A stretch of DNA of 5,447 bases from an uncultured Acetobacteraceae bacterium (lineage in GTDB: Bacteria; Pseudomonadota; Alphaproteobacteria; Acetobacterales; Acetobacteraceae), in contig CALNAL010000443.1 in the NCBI GenBank assembly GCA_937874445.1, positions 1 through 5,447 on the forward strand. The letters are read 5' to 3'. A program made the position numbers and the translations under genes. Positions 1 to 5,445 of this stretch are shown in pieces; the first letter of the stretch is position 1; each line of letters begins with the position of its first letter. The notes under the pieces were generated by a model that saw nothing but the letters and a program-made list of their open reading frames with translations, was not told the origin of the DNA and ran no database searches.

Positions 1-15
1 AGTGCGCATGGACGT

Positions 16-43
16 GTCCGGTCCCGCAAAAACGGGCCGGGAC
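16..43 (+). terminator. Possible hairpin upstream of the fliP gene pair
   Basis: An imperfect inverted repeat (9 of 11 positions pair) closes on a loop of c plus five a's. It is followed after a few bases by a short T-rich stretch (attttct). It could be the weak terminator of a gene ending left of the window, but the stem has two mismatches and the T tract is poor. The reading frame of the next gene is also open through it, so it could equally be coding sequence. Confidence 0.25.
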
Positions 44-84
44 AAACATTTTCTCAATCTTCTCGCGCTGCAATCCCCCCCCCT

Positions 85-384
85 ATGGAACTCACCCCTC
101 CCCCCGCCGCGGCATCCCCTGCCGAGCAGGCCGCCGGTCAGGCCCGCACGCTGATCGGCACGCTGCGAACCGCCCTCGCGCTGGTCTCGGCCTGCCGCGA
201 GATCGATCTGGCCGGTCTGGACGACGAGGTGGGGCGGATGTGCGCCGCCGCCCTCGACCTGCCACGCGAGCAGGGGCTGGCGCTGCGGCCGCTGCTCACG
301 GAGCTGCTGGCCGAGGTGGACCGGCTCAGTCTCGCCCTCGAAGCCGCCCCTGCGGCAGCGGCACTGCCGATGGGGCCGTCATGA
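85..384 (+). CDS. Small Ala/Leu-rich protein of unknown function, coupled to fliP
   Basis: This 99-residue protein belongs to no family I can name. The first 15 residues are Pro/Ala-rich. The rest looks like two or three amphipathic helices (about 17-37, 43-57 and 62-88) with regularly spaced Leu/Ala and acidic residues, and there is no signal peptide or clear membrane segment. That shape is reminiscent of small helical flagellar chaperones or accessory proteins (FlgN/FliT-like), but this is inference only. Its stop overlaps the fliP start as ATGA at 381-384, which suggests translational coupling and a flagellar role. It occupies the place where fliO stands in enteric operons, but it lacks the FliO membrane helix. 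The start is uncertain: ATG 85 is preceded by a run of C with no Shine-Dalgarno, and the same frame has no stop back to base 1. The true gene may therefore begin outside the window. Confidence 0.7.
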   Translation: MELTPPPAAASPAEQAAGQARTLIGTLRTALALVSACREIDLAGLDDEVGRMCAAALDLPREQGLALRPLLTELLAEVDRLSLALEAAPAAAALPMGPS

Positions 385-1151
385 AACACCTGCCCGGCGT
401 GCCCCTGGCGTTTGCCGTGCTGATGCTGGCGCTGGCCCTGGGGCTGGCCTTGGCGCTGGCTCCCTCGCTCGCCCAGGCCCAGTCGGTCTCCATCGACCTC
501 GGCGCCCAGGGAGCCCCCGGCGCCACGGCACGCCTGGTCCAGCTCACCGTGCTGGTGGGCGTGCTGGCCCTGGCCCCCTCGGCGCTGGTCATGGCGACCG
601 CCTTCACCCGCATCGTCGTGGTGCTCTCTCTGCTGCGCTCGGCGCTGGGCGCCCAGGGCACCCCGCCCAACACGGTGCTGATCGGCTTGGCCCTCTTCCT
701 GACCTATTTCGTCATGCAGCCGGTCTTCGATCAGGCCTGGAGCGCCGGACTGCTGCCGATGAGCGAGGGGCGCATCGGCGAGATCGAGGGCTTGCGGCTG
801 GCCGCCGAACCGTTCCGGCAGTTCATGGCCGCGAGCGCGCGGGGAGACGACCTGCGCCTCTTTCTCGATCTCGGGCACCTGCCCACCCCTGCCGGCGCCG
901 AGGCCGTACCCTGGCGCGCGCTGATCCCCGCCTTTCTGGTGGGCGAGCTGCGCCGCGCCTTCGAGATGGGCTTCATGCTCTACCTGCCGTTCCTGGTCAT
1001 CGACATGGTAGTCTCCTCGGTGCTGATGAGCCTGGGCATGATGATGCTGCCGCCGGCCGCGGTATCGCTGCCGTTCAAGCTGATCTTCTTCGTGCTGGTG
1101 GATGGCTGGCGGCTGGTGGCGGGCAGCCTGGTGCAAAGTTTTCCCCACTGA
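381..1151 (+). CDS. fliP: Flagellar type III export protein FliP
   Basis: FliP is an inner-membrane core subunit of the flagellar type III secretion gate, where it assembles with FliQ and FliR to pass rod, hook and filament subunits. The 256-residue product is close to the usual FliP size (about 245 in E. coli). It starts with a cleavable signal peptide (residues 1-32, Leu/Ala-rich, ending SLAQAQ). A first hydrophobic block at 52-85 runs into the family motif TAFTRIVVVLSLLRSALG (73-90). A second helix lies at 99-113, followed by a hydrophilic periplasmic region at about 120-180. The C-terminal hydrophobic block at 196-250 carries the highly conserved stretch at 209-225, including VVSSVLMSLGMMMLPP. 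The start at 381 is chosen because the signal peptide begins there and it overlaps the previous stop; the open frame extends upstream, but that part reads as shadow of the upstream gene. fliQ, fliR and flhA do not follow, so fliP is detached from them, as occurs in some Alphaproteobacteria. Confidence 0.97.
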   Translation: MKHLPGVPLAFAVLMLALALGLALALAPSLAQAQSVSIDLGAQGAPGATARLVQLTVLVGVLALAPSALVMATAFTRIVVVLSLLRSALGAQGTPPNTVLIGLALFLTYFVMQPVFDQAWSAGLLPMSEGRIGEIEGLRLAAEPFRQFMAASARGDDLRLFLDLGHLPTPAGAEAVPWRALIPAFLVGELRRAFEMGFMLYLPFLVIDMVVSSVLMSLGMMMLPPAAVSLPFKLIFFVLVDGWRLVAGSLVQSFPH

Positions 1152-1211
1152 GCCCCTTCCGGCGATGGGTGCGAGGCGGCAGGATTCGCCCCGTTGCCAG
1201 GAGTCGCGCCG

Positions 1212-1694
1212 ATGCCAAATGGCACCACCGAGCTGAAACACGGCCTCACGCCCGAGGAAACCGAGCTGCTGCGCGAGCTGCGCAAGCTGCGCCGCGTCCG
1301 CCGCCAGAAGATCGGCCTCGCCAAGCCGCCGCCGCCGCCCACCCGGGGCCAGAAGATCGCCGACTGGGTCGCCGCCACCATGGGCTCGTGGCGGTTTATC
1401 ATCCTGCAAAGCGCGGTGCTGGTGGTGTGGATGGGGCTCAACCTGGTGGGATGGATGTCCCACTGGGACCCCTACCCCTTCATCCTGCTCAATCTGGCGC
1501 TGTCGTTCCAGGCGGCCTACTCGGCGCCGTTCATCATGATGAGCCAGAACCGCCAGGCGGCGCTCGACCGGGCCGACCAGGTCAACGACTACCGGGTCAA
1601 CATCAAGGCGGAGCTGGAGATCGAGCTGCTCCATGAAAAGATAGACAAGCTGCTGCTGGAGCGGATGCAGGCGAAAAACGCACTCCGCAGCTAG
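1212..1694 (+). CDS. DUF1003 family two-helix membrane protein
   Basis: This 160-residue protein matches the DUF1003 family, whose function is not established. Residues 1-48 form a charged cytoplasmic N-terminus with a Lys/Arg-rich stretch (24-38) and a proline run (39-43). The family core follows: ADWVAATMGSW (50-60), a transmembrane helix at about 61-82, then DPYPFILLNLALSFQAAYSA (86-105) forming the second helix, and the signature IMMSQNRQ (108-115). The tail (about 116-156) is highly charged and probably a helix or coiled coil (ELEIELLHEKIDKLLLERM). ATG 1212 is preferred over an in-frame TTG at 1194 because AGGAG at 1199-1203 lies 8 bases upstream of it. It follows fliP by 60 bases with no terminator visible between them, so co-transcription is possible, but a flagellar role is not implied by the family. 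A strong hairpin terminator follows it. Confidence 0.93.
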   Translation: MPNGTTELKHGLTPEETELLRELRKLRRVRRQKIGLAKPPPPPTRGQKIADWVAATMGSWRFIILQSAVLVVWMGLNLVGWMSHWDPYPFILLNLALSFQAAYSAPFIMMSQNRQAALDRADQVNDYRVNIKAELEIELLHEKIDKLLLERMQAKNALRS

Positions 1695-1730
1695 CGCCGC
1701 CCCGCCCCGCCCCGCGGGAGGGCAGATACA

Positions 1731-1768
1731 CAAAGCGCCCCGCAGGGCACTTCCTGCGGGGCGCTTTG
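1731..1768. terminator. Strong bidirectional terminator hairpin
   Basis: A perfect 16-bp inverted repeat (1731-1746 with 1753-1768) encloses a 6-base loop. The stem is G+C-rich in the middle and has AAA on the left arm and TTT on the right arm, so it can act on either strand. It sits between two convergent genes, the DUF1003 gene ending at 1694 and the small minus-strand gene ending at 1794, which is where a shared terminator is expected. The T tract is only three bases and lies inside the stem. Confidence 0.88.
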
Positions 1769-1793
1769 CGATTCGTGTCGCCAGGCCGGGAGC

Positions 1794-1925
1794 CTAGCGG
1801 GCGCGGCCAGCGCCCCGGTAGCCGAACACGCGGCCGATGGCATGCGCGACGTGGCGCACCATCTCCTGCTGGGTCTCGGCCGACAGGCGGCGGGCTTTGT
1901 TCTCGAGTTCCTGATAGTTGGTCAT
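1794..1925 (-). CDS. 43-residue basic protein of unknown function
   Basis: The product has 43 residues, begins MTNYQELENKARRLSAETQQ and ends in an arginine/glycine-rich tail (GYRGAGRAR). It looks like one long amphipathic helix (about 4-34) with no membrane segment or signal peptide. In size and composition it resembles the small arginine-rich proteins common in Alphaproteobacteria (DUF1127-like or similar), but I cannot assign a family. Two ATG codons lie six bases apart. The second, at 1925, is chosen because AGGAG (1937-1933 on this strand) is 7 bases from it, but only 1 base from ATG 1931. A longer frame beginning near 2000 has no better site. It converges on the hairpin at 1731-1768 and is divergent from the rubrerythrin gene. 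Confidence 0.72.
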   Translation of the reverse strand: MTNYQELENKARRLSAETQQEMVRHVAHAIGRVFGYRGAGRAR

Positions 1926-1932
1926 GGTCATT

Positions 1933-1937
1933 CTCCT
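1933..1937 (-). promoter_or_regulatory. Ribosome binding site that fixes the small-gene start
   Basis: AGGAG on the minus strand is spaced 7 bases from ATG 1925 and only 1 base from the in-frame ATG 1931. The spacing favours the second ATG. A strong site in front of such a short frame is the main reason to believe the gene is real. Confidence 0.7.
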
Positions 1938-1973
1938 GCAGGGATCTGTCCGGGTTTCAGGGGCCGTCGATGT

Positions 1974-2000
1974 GATAGCGATAACTGAAACCGGTATCAT
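1974..2000. promoter_or_regulatory. Possible Fur-like operator (weak)
   Basis: Two adjacent GATA-type hexamers (GATAGC, GATAAC) at 1974-1985 face an inverted TATCAT at 1995-2000. The hexamers resemble the GATAAT units of classical Fur boxes, and their position about 50-75 bases upstream of the small minus-strand gene would suit an operator. The spacing between the arms does not fit the 19-base Fur consensus, so the call is tentative. It is too far (about 190 bases) from the rubrerythrin start to be confidently linked to it. Confidence 0.2.
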
Positions 2001-2192
2001 TCATGCCTGGAACATCGTCTCCGCCCCGCCGGAATGCAAGAGGCCGGCGATCAGATTTTTTTTATCGCCCACCCCCGCCGGCAAGACACGCCTCTATTCC
2101 CGTTGCAGCGGAGGCGACGAATCGGCATGGACCTCCCCGGACCAAAGGCTCAACATTCTGTGACGAACTCATTCCATTCTGGAGCGCGTCAC

Positions 2193-2750
2193 ATGCCAAC
2201 CAGTGCCGAAATCACCCTGAAGAACCTCCTGACGGCCTTCGAAGGCGAATCCAACGCCCATGCGAAATACGCCGCCTTTGCCGGAAAGGCCGACGAGGAA
2301 GGGCTGCATGGCATCGCCAGCCTGTTCCGCGCCGCCTCGCGCGCCGAGGAGATCCACGCCGCCAACCACGCCCGCGCGATCGTGCGCCTGGGCGGCGAGC
2401 CGAAGTGCGAGATCCATCCCGCCACGATCGAAACCACCGCCAAGAACCTCAAGACCGCCCTCGCCGGGGAGACCTATGAGGTCGAGACCATGTATCCCGA
2501 ATTCCTCGCGCAGGTTGACAACGAGCCGACCGCCGAGCGCACCTTCAATTTTGCCTTCCGCGCCGAGAAGACCCACATCCGCCTCTACACGGCCGCCATC
2601 GCCGCGCTCGCCGCCGGCGAGGCATGGATCAAGGAAGCCCGCAGCTACGCCGTCTGCCCGACCTGCGGCCACACGGTGGAATCGATCGCCCCGCAGGAGC
2701 GCTGCCCCACCTGCCGCGTGCCGGGCGAGCGCTTCGAAACCATCCGCTGA
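2193..2750 (+). CDS. Rubrerythrin (diiron peroxidase with rubredoxin-like tail)
   Basis: Rubrerythrins are cytoplasmic non-haem iron proteins that reduce hydrogen peroxide, taking electrons through a rubredoxin-type iron site. The 185-residue product is close to the usual length (about 190). The ferritin-like four-helix domain covers about 6-148 and holds all expected diiron ligands by motif: E19 (EGESNAHAKY), E52 and H55 (EEIH), E93 and E96 (GETYE), and E125 and H128 (EKTH). The C-terminal domain (about 152-184) has two CPTC knuckles, C155/C158 and C171/C174, which form the FeS4 rubredoxin-like site. ATG 2193 is chosen because GGAG at 2181-2184 is 8 bases away and the protein aligns from there; the same frame is open upstream to 2034, but that part has no family resemblance. 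It appears to be a single-gene unit, bounded by a divergent small gene and by hairpins at 2785-2908. Regulation by peroxide or iron is plausible but no clear operator is seen. Confidence 0.96.
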   Translation: MPTSAEITLKNLLTAFEGESNAHAKYAAFAGKADEEGLHGIASLFRAASRAEEIHAANHARAIVRLGGEPKCEIHPATIETTAKNLKTALAGETYEVETMYPEFLAQVDNEPTAERTFNFAFRAEKTHIRLYTAAIAALAAGEAWIKEARSYAVCPTCGHTVESIAPQERCPTCRVPGERFETIR

Positions 2751-2784
2751 ATTCCCTCTCGCCAAGGCAGCAAGCAAGGAAGGT

Positions 2785-2808
2785 GTTCTCCTTTCGAGAA
2801 AGGAGAAC
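2785..2808. terminator. Hairpin after the rubrerythrin gene
   Basis: A perfect 10-bp inverted repeat (2785-2794 with 2799-2808) closes on the tetraloop cgag, 34 bases after the rubrerythrin stop. It could terminate or stabilise the rubrerythrin mRNA. No T tract follows immediately (ctttatt comes about 9 bases later), so it is not a textbook terminator. Confidence 0.5.
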
Positions 2809-2830
2809 CAGGAAAGCTTTATTCGTTAAG

Positions 2831-2859
2831 GGCTCCGCGCCTGTGTCAGACGCGGAGCC
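2831..2859. repeat. Second inverted repeat in the convergent spacer
   Basis: A perfect 9-bp G+C-rich inverted repeat (2831-2839 with 2851-2859) has an 11-base middle in which ctg and cag can pair further. It lies between the rubrerythrin gene and the convergent receptor gene and may be part of a bidirectional termination region. A T-rich stretch (2876-2890) begins 16 bases later on the plus strand. Confidence 0.55.
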
Positions 2860-2881
2860 AAATGAACAAAAGTCCTTTTTG

Positions 2882-2908
2882 CTTCTTTTTCCGGAAGGCA
2901 AAAAGAAG
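2882..2908. terminator. Pyrimidine/purine hairpin ending the receptor gene
   Basis: CTTCTTTTT at 2882-2890 pairs perfectly with AAAAAGAAG at 2900-2908, with a short CC/GG inner extension. An overlapping pairing, CTTTTTGC (2875-2882) with GCAAAAAG (2898-2905), is also possible. On the minus strand it lies 15 bases past the receptor stop, with a T-rich left arm for plus-strand transcripts, so it probably terminates one or both convergent genes. The sequence style resembles short dispersed palindromes I associate with some acetic-acid-bacteria-type genomes, but that is recollection and unchecked. Confidence 0.6.
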
Positions 2909-2922
2909 ACCTGACCTTCCCG

Positions 2923-4968
2923 TCAGAAGCGGGCCCGCACCCCGGCGAGGAACCGGGCGCCCGGGGTCTGGTATCCGCTGGCCGCCTCGTAGTGGGAGTC
3001 GGTCAGGTTGTAGCCGTTGACGAACAGCGAGAAATTGTTCGTCAGCTTGTAGGTGGCCGTCAGGTTGAGGATCAGGCCCGGCTTCGTCAGTCCGGTCCCG
3101 GTCTGGAGTCCCTCGTCGCTGACGATGTAGTCGGCCGCGCCGGAACGGTAGAGCAGCTCCGGCGAGATGGTCAGCCGCTCGATGGGGTGGGTGACGAGGG
3201 TGAAGCTCGCCTGATGCTTGGGCCGGCGCAGCAGGCGGGTGCCGTCGGCGGCATGGGCCTCGGTGTAGGTCCAGGCCAGCACCGCCTCGGCCCACGGCCC
3301 CGGCCGCAGGGTCAGCGAGGTTTCCACCCCGTGCGTCTGCGCCGAGGAAATGTTCTCCGGGGTGCTGGCGCTGTAGTCCGCCGTATAGATCGTTTCGATC
3401 AGGTTGCGGATGCGATTGGAGAAGTAGGTCGCCTCCAGCGTCGCCCCGTCGCGGCGGGCGAACAGCGGCACGTCCACCGCCCAGCCGGCCTCCCAGCCCT
3501 CGCTCTTCTCGGGCTTGAGGTTGGGGTTGCCGACGTAGCCGTAGCTGTCCACGCCGAACAGGTCGTAGAGCGAGGGCGCCCGGAAGGACGTGCCGTAGGA
3601 CAGCTTTAAGCGCGACCACACTTCGGGGACCGCGAGCACGCCGCCGGTACGCCAGGTGAAGGCGTCGTCGCCGTAGGTGGCATTCTCCTGGCGCACCGAG
3701 CCGGAGAGGGTCAGGCGGTCGAACAGGGTGGTCTGCAGCCCGGCGTGTCCCGCGGTGTTCTGCGCCCGCCCGCCCATGCTCGAGGTGTAGGGATAGCCGG
3801 AATAGCTCGCATCGAGCGCCGAGCTGGCGGCATCCCGCTGGTGATCGATGCCGAAGGTGACGGCGGTGGCGGTGGCCGACCCGAAATCCTGCACATGCAC
3901 GGTGTTGGCCCAGGCGATGGAGGTCCGCCGCCCGGCATAGCGGGCATAGGAGGAGGAATCGCTGGGGTCGTCGAGCGACCAGGGCTGGCGGTAGCGGCGC
4001 TGGGTATCGAGGCGGGCCACCGAGAGATCGGTCTCCCAGGCCCCGTCGAACAGCTTCTGCTGCACGCCCACCCGGCCCGAGGCGGTGCGGTCGTAGCCCC
4101 GGTAGTTGGGGGCATCGAAGCCCACTGCGTCGTAGCCGTAGACCGATTCGCGGTAGCGCAACCCGCCGTAGAAGCGCGTGCCCGCCACCGGCGTGATGCC
4201 GAGATTGACGTCGGCAAGCTGGGAGCGGAAGCCGTCGCGCTCGCCGGTATGGACGCCCTTCATGCGCGAGGGCGTGACATCGGCGCCGATGGAGGACTGC
4301 GAGGAGACGGTGGCGGAATAGTCCACCATGTCCTGCCGGCCGCGGAGATTGGCCGCGACCTCGCCCGCGCGCGGCAGGCCTCCGCCGACCTCGACGCTGC
4401 CGTGGGTGCCGCTTTCGCCCTTGCGGGTGATGATGTTGATCACCCCGCCGACGGCGCCGGAGCCGTAGAGCCCCGACATCGGCCCGCGCACCACCTCGAT
4501 GCGCTCGACATCGGCCAGCGTGTCCACGCCGAAGTTGAAGGCGTCGGTGGGATAGGAGGGATCGCTCACCGGCACGCCGTCGCGCAGCACCAGGACGTGG
4601 TTGGAGTTGGTGCCGCGCATGAACACCGACGCCGGCCCCCCCGGGCCGCCCGACGGCACCACCGTCATGCCCGGCACCGCCGAGAGGGCCTCGACGAGGG
4701 TGGTGTAGCCACGCTCCTCGATGGTCTGGCGGTCGATCACGCTCACCCCGGCGGGAATCTGCTCGGCGAGCGTCGGCACGCGGGTGGCGGTGACGACCCG
4801 CTCGGGCAGGCGGACCGCCATGTCAGAGGGAGAGGCGGCGTCGGAGGAGGACGCGGCCGACGGGGCCTCGTCGGCCCTTGCCGACGCCGGGACAAGGGCG
4901 AGGGCCGCAAGGGCGGGCAGAACGACGGGCAGCAAAGGCAGACGACAAGACGGCAGCAGGCGGGTCAT
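2923..4968 (-). CDS. btuB: BtuB-like TonB-dependent vitamin B12 receptor
   Basis: This outer-membrane beta-barrel receptor takes up cobalamin (or a related corrinoid) using energy from TonB-ExbB-ExbD. The 681-residue precursor has a signal peptide (about 1-32, ending ASARA) and a low-complexity Ser/Ala/Asp linker (33-52). The TonB-box region ERVVTATRVP (56-65) comes next, then a plug domain (about 66-185) with typical motifs: IPAGVSVIDRQTIEERG (71-87), VFMRGTNSNHVLVLRDGVPV (115-134), VERIEVVRGPMSGLYGSGAV (154-173) and GGVINIITRKG (174-184). The rest is a 22-strand-type barrel ending in GARFLAGVRARF, with the terminal Phe needed for outer-membrane assembly. ATG 4968 has GGAG 7 bases upstream (4979-4976). 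It is somewhat longer than E. coli BtuB (about 614). The substrate is assigned mainly from the cobalamin riboswitch in its leader; the protein alone would only support a generic siderophore/B12-class receptor. No btuCDF or cob genes lie downstream, since the next gene is convergent. Confidence 0.94.
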   Translation of the reverse strand: MTRLLPSCRLPLLPVVLPALAALALVPASARADEAPSAASSSDAASPSDMAVRLPERVVTATRVPTLAEQIPAGVSVIDRQTIEERGYTTLVEALSAVPGMTVVPSGGPGGPASVFMRGTNSNHVLVLRDGVPVSDPSYPTDAFNFGVDTLADVERIEVVRGPMSGLYGSGAVGGVINIITRKGESGTHGSVEVGGGLPRAGEVAANLRGRQDMVDYSATVSSQSSIGADVTPSRMKGVHTGERDGFRSQLADVNLGITPVAGTRFYGGLRYRESVYGYDAVGFDAPNYRGYDRTASGRVGVQQKLFDGAWETDLSVARLDTQRRYRQPWSLDDPSDSSSYARYAGRRTSIAWANTVHVQDFGSATATAVTFGIDHQRDAASSALDASYSGYPYTSSMGGRAQNTAGHAGLQTTLFDRLTLSGSVRQENATYGDDAFTWRTGGVLAVPEVWSRLKLSYGTSFRAPSLYDLFGVDSYGYVGNPNLKPEKSEGWEAGWAVDVPLFARRDGATLEATYFSNRIRNLIETIYTADYSASTPENISSAQTHGVETSLTLRPGPWAEAVLAWTYTEAHAADGTRLLRRPKHQASFTLVTHPIERLTISPELLYRSGAADYIVSDEGLQTGTGLTKPGLILNLTATYKLTNNFSLFVNGYNLTDSHYEAASGYQTPGARFLAGVRARF

Positions 4969-4971
4969 GGA

Positions 4972-5007
4972 GGCACTCCGGGCGGCAGGGTCCTTCGCCC
5001 GGAGGCC
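4972..5007 (-). promoter_or_regulatory. Shine-Dalgarno-sequestering hairpin of the receptor leader
   Basis: CTCCGGGCG and CGCCCGGAG form a perfect 9-bp stem (4996-5004 with 4976-4984), extended by 3 more pairs (5005-5007 with 4972-4974) past one bulged base. The loop is 11 bases. The receptor's GGAG ribosome binding site (4979-4976) is wholly inside the stem. Placed just after a cobalamin aptamer, it is the expected expression platform for translational repression. No T tract follows, so transcription termination is unlikely. Confidence 0.82.
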
Positions 5008-5038
5008 GGACGGGGACCGATCGAGAGGGCGATTGCCG

Positions 5039-5078
5039 CAGGCGGGGCTTCACCCGCTGCGTCGGTTCTCCCCGCCCG
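5039..5078 (-). promoter_or_regulatory. Middle hairpin between aptamer and Shine-Dalgarno hairpin
   Basis: GGCGGGG (5076-5070) pairs with CCCCGCC (5047-5041), plus one G-U and one C-G pair outward, giving 9 pairs around a 22-base loop. It lies between the aptamer and the ribosome-binding-site hairpin. It may be an alternative structure or simply a spacer; no T tract follows it. Confidence 0.4.
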
Positions 5079-5095
5079 TCGCATGCGCACAGTCT

Positions 5096-5283
5096 CGGTG
5101 CCGGCCGGTCTCCTGGCTCGCGGCGCCCGGCCCCGCCTTCTCGCCCCGGGCGGTGCGCCCGCGGGCAATGGCATCTGGGACCGGCAGGGAGATCCCTCCC
5201 GTCGCCGCCAACAGTTGCGGGGGCAGCCGCGGCTTCGGGGGCTGCCCGCTCCGCGTTCCCGTTTCAGCCCTTGCGGGCCACCG
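5096..5283 (-). ncRNA. Cobalamin riboswitch aptamer
   Basis: Read on the minus strand, the element begins with a closing stem CGGTG (5283-5279) that pairs with CACCG (5100-5096). A GGGAA-type segment then follows (AAGGGCTGAAACGGGAA). Stem P5 (GGCAGCC / GGCTGCC) comes next, leading into the highly conserved core GCTGCCCCCGCAACTGT (5227-5211). The B12 box AGCCAGGAGACCGGCC lies at 5118-5103. These elements, their order and the roughly 190-base length match the cobalamin riboswitch family, which binds adenosylcobalamin or a related corrinoid and shuts down B12 uptake or synthesis genes. It is about 130 bases upstream of the receptor start, and the hairpin at 4972-5007 supplies the output. The region between P5 and the B12 box looks G+C-rich and complete. 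The outer boundaries are accurate to a few bases only. Confidence 0.95.
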
Positions 5284-5425
5284 TCACCTGGACGCGACAT
5301 TACCGTGCGTCTCGAGTCGTGGCCATGTCGGCGGGAAAAGGCTGGAGCCCCCAGGCCACAGGGAGTCTAATGCAGGCATCCCCATTCGGATCGATCGGAT
5401 TAAACGTCCTAGCCCGCCCCCCGAG
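5284..5425. other. Receptor upstream region, no gene seen
   Basis: No convincing coding frame or RNA gene is visible. The promoter of the riboswitch-receptor transcript should lie here on the minus strand. Weak -10-like hexamers are present (TAGACT near 5365-5370 and TTTAAT near 5398-5403 on that strand), but neither has a good -35 partner at the right spacing, so I do not place the promoter. Confidence 0.4.
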
Positions 5426-5445
5426 CACAGACCCGAGCGTCTGTG
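5426..5445. repeat. Small hairpin at the right edge
   Basis: CACAGAC (5426-5432) and GTCTGTG (5439-5445) form a perfect 7-bp stem with a 6-base loop, two bases from the end of the window. It could be part of a terminator of a gene further right or an operator. Its context is cut off and no T run is visible. Confidence 0.35.

Noticed and set aside
138..1733. 531-residue open frame on the minus strand across fliP and the DUF1003 gene
   Set aside because: It is antisense to two confidently identified genes, its translation is low-complexity (His/Gln/Arg/Gly-rich) without family motifs, and long antisense frames are expected in G+C-rich codon-biased DNA.
2027..2063. Hairpin followed by eight T's, like an intrinsic terminator, upstream of rubrerythrin
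   Set aside because: The stem is only six base pairs with an 11-base loop and six bases separate it from the T run. No plus-strand gene ends before it.
2103..2131. TTGCAG as a possible -35 of a rubrerythrin promoter
   Set aside because: The hexamer 17 bases downstream (CATGGA) does not resemble a -10 element, so no promoter was called.
2034..2192. In-frame N-terminal extension of rubrerythrin
   Set aside because: The extra 53 residues have no family similarity, and a good ribosome binding site at 2181-2184 precedes ATG 2193.
2846..3619. 257-residue minus-strand frame overlapping the 3' part of the receptor
   Set aside because: It is out of frame with the receptor, has no family resemblance, and extends into the terminator region; the receptor frame itself is intact to its terminal Phe, so this is not a frameshifted continuation.
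3745..5370. 541-residue open frame on the plus strand opposite the receptor and riboswitch
   Set aside because: It is a shadow of the receptor reading frame, its composition is Gly/Ala/His/Arg-rich without domains, and it runs through the riboswitch, which is RNA-structured on the other strand.
5384..5400. CGGATCGATCGGATT-type palindromic stretch as a possible operator or attachment site
   Set aside because: Overlapping GATC/CGATCG words make short palindromes by chance, and no partner repeat or integrase gene is present in the window.
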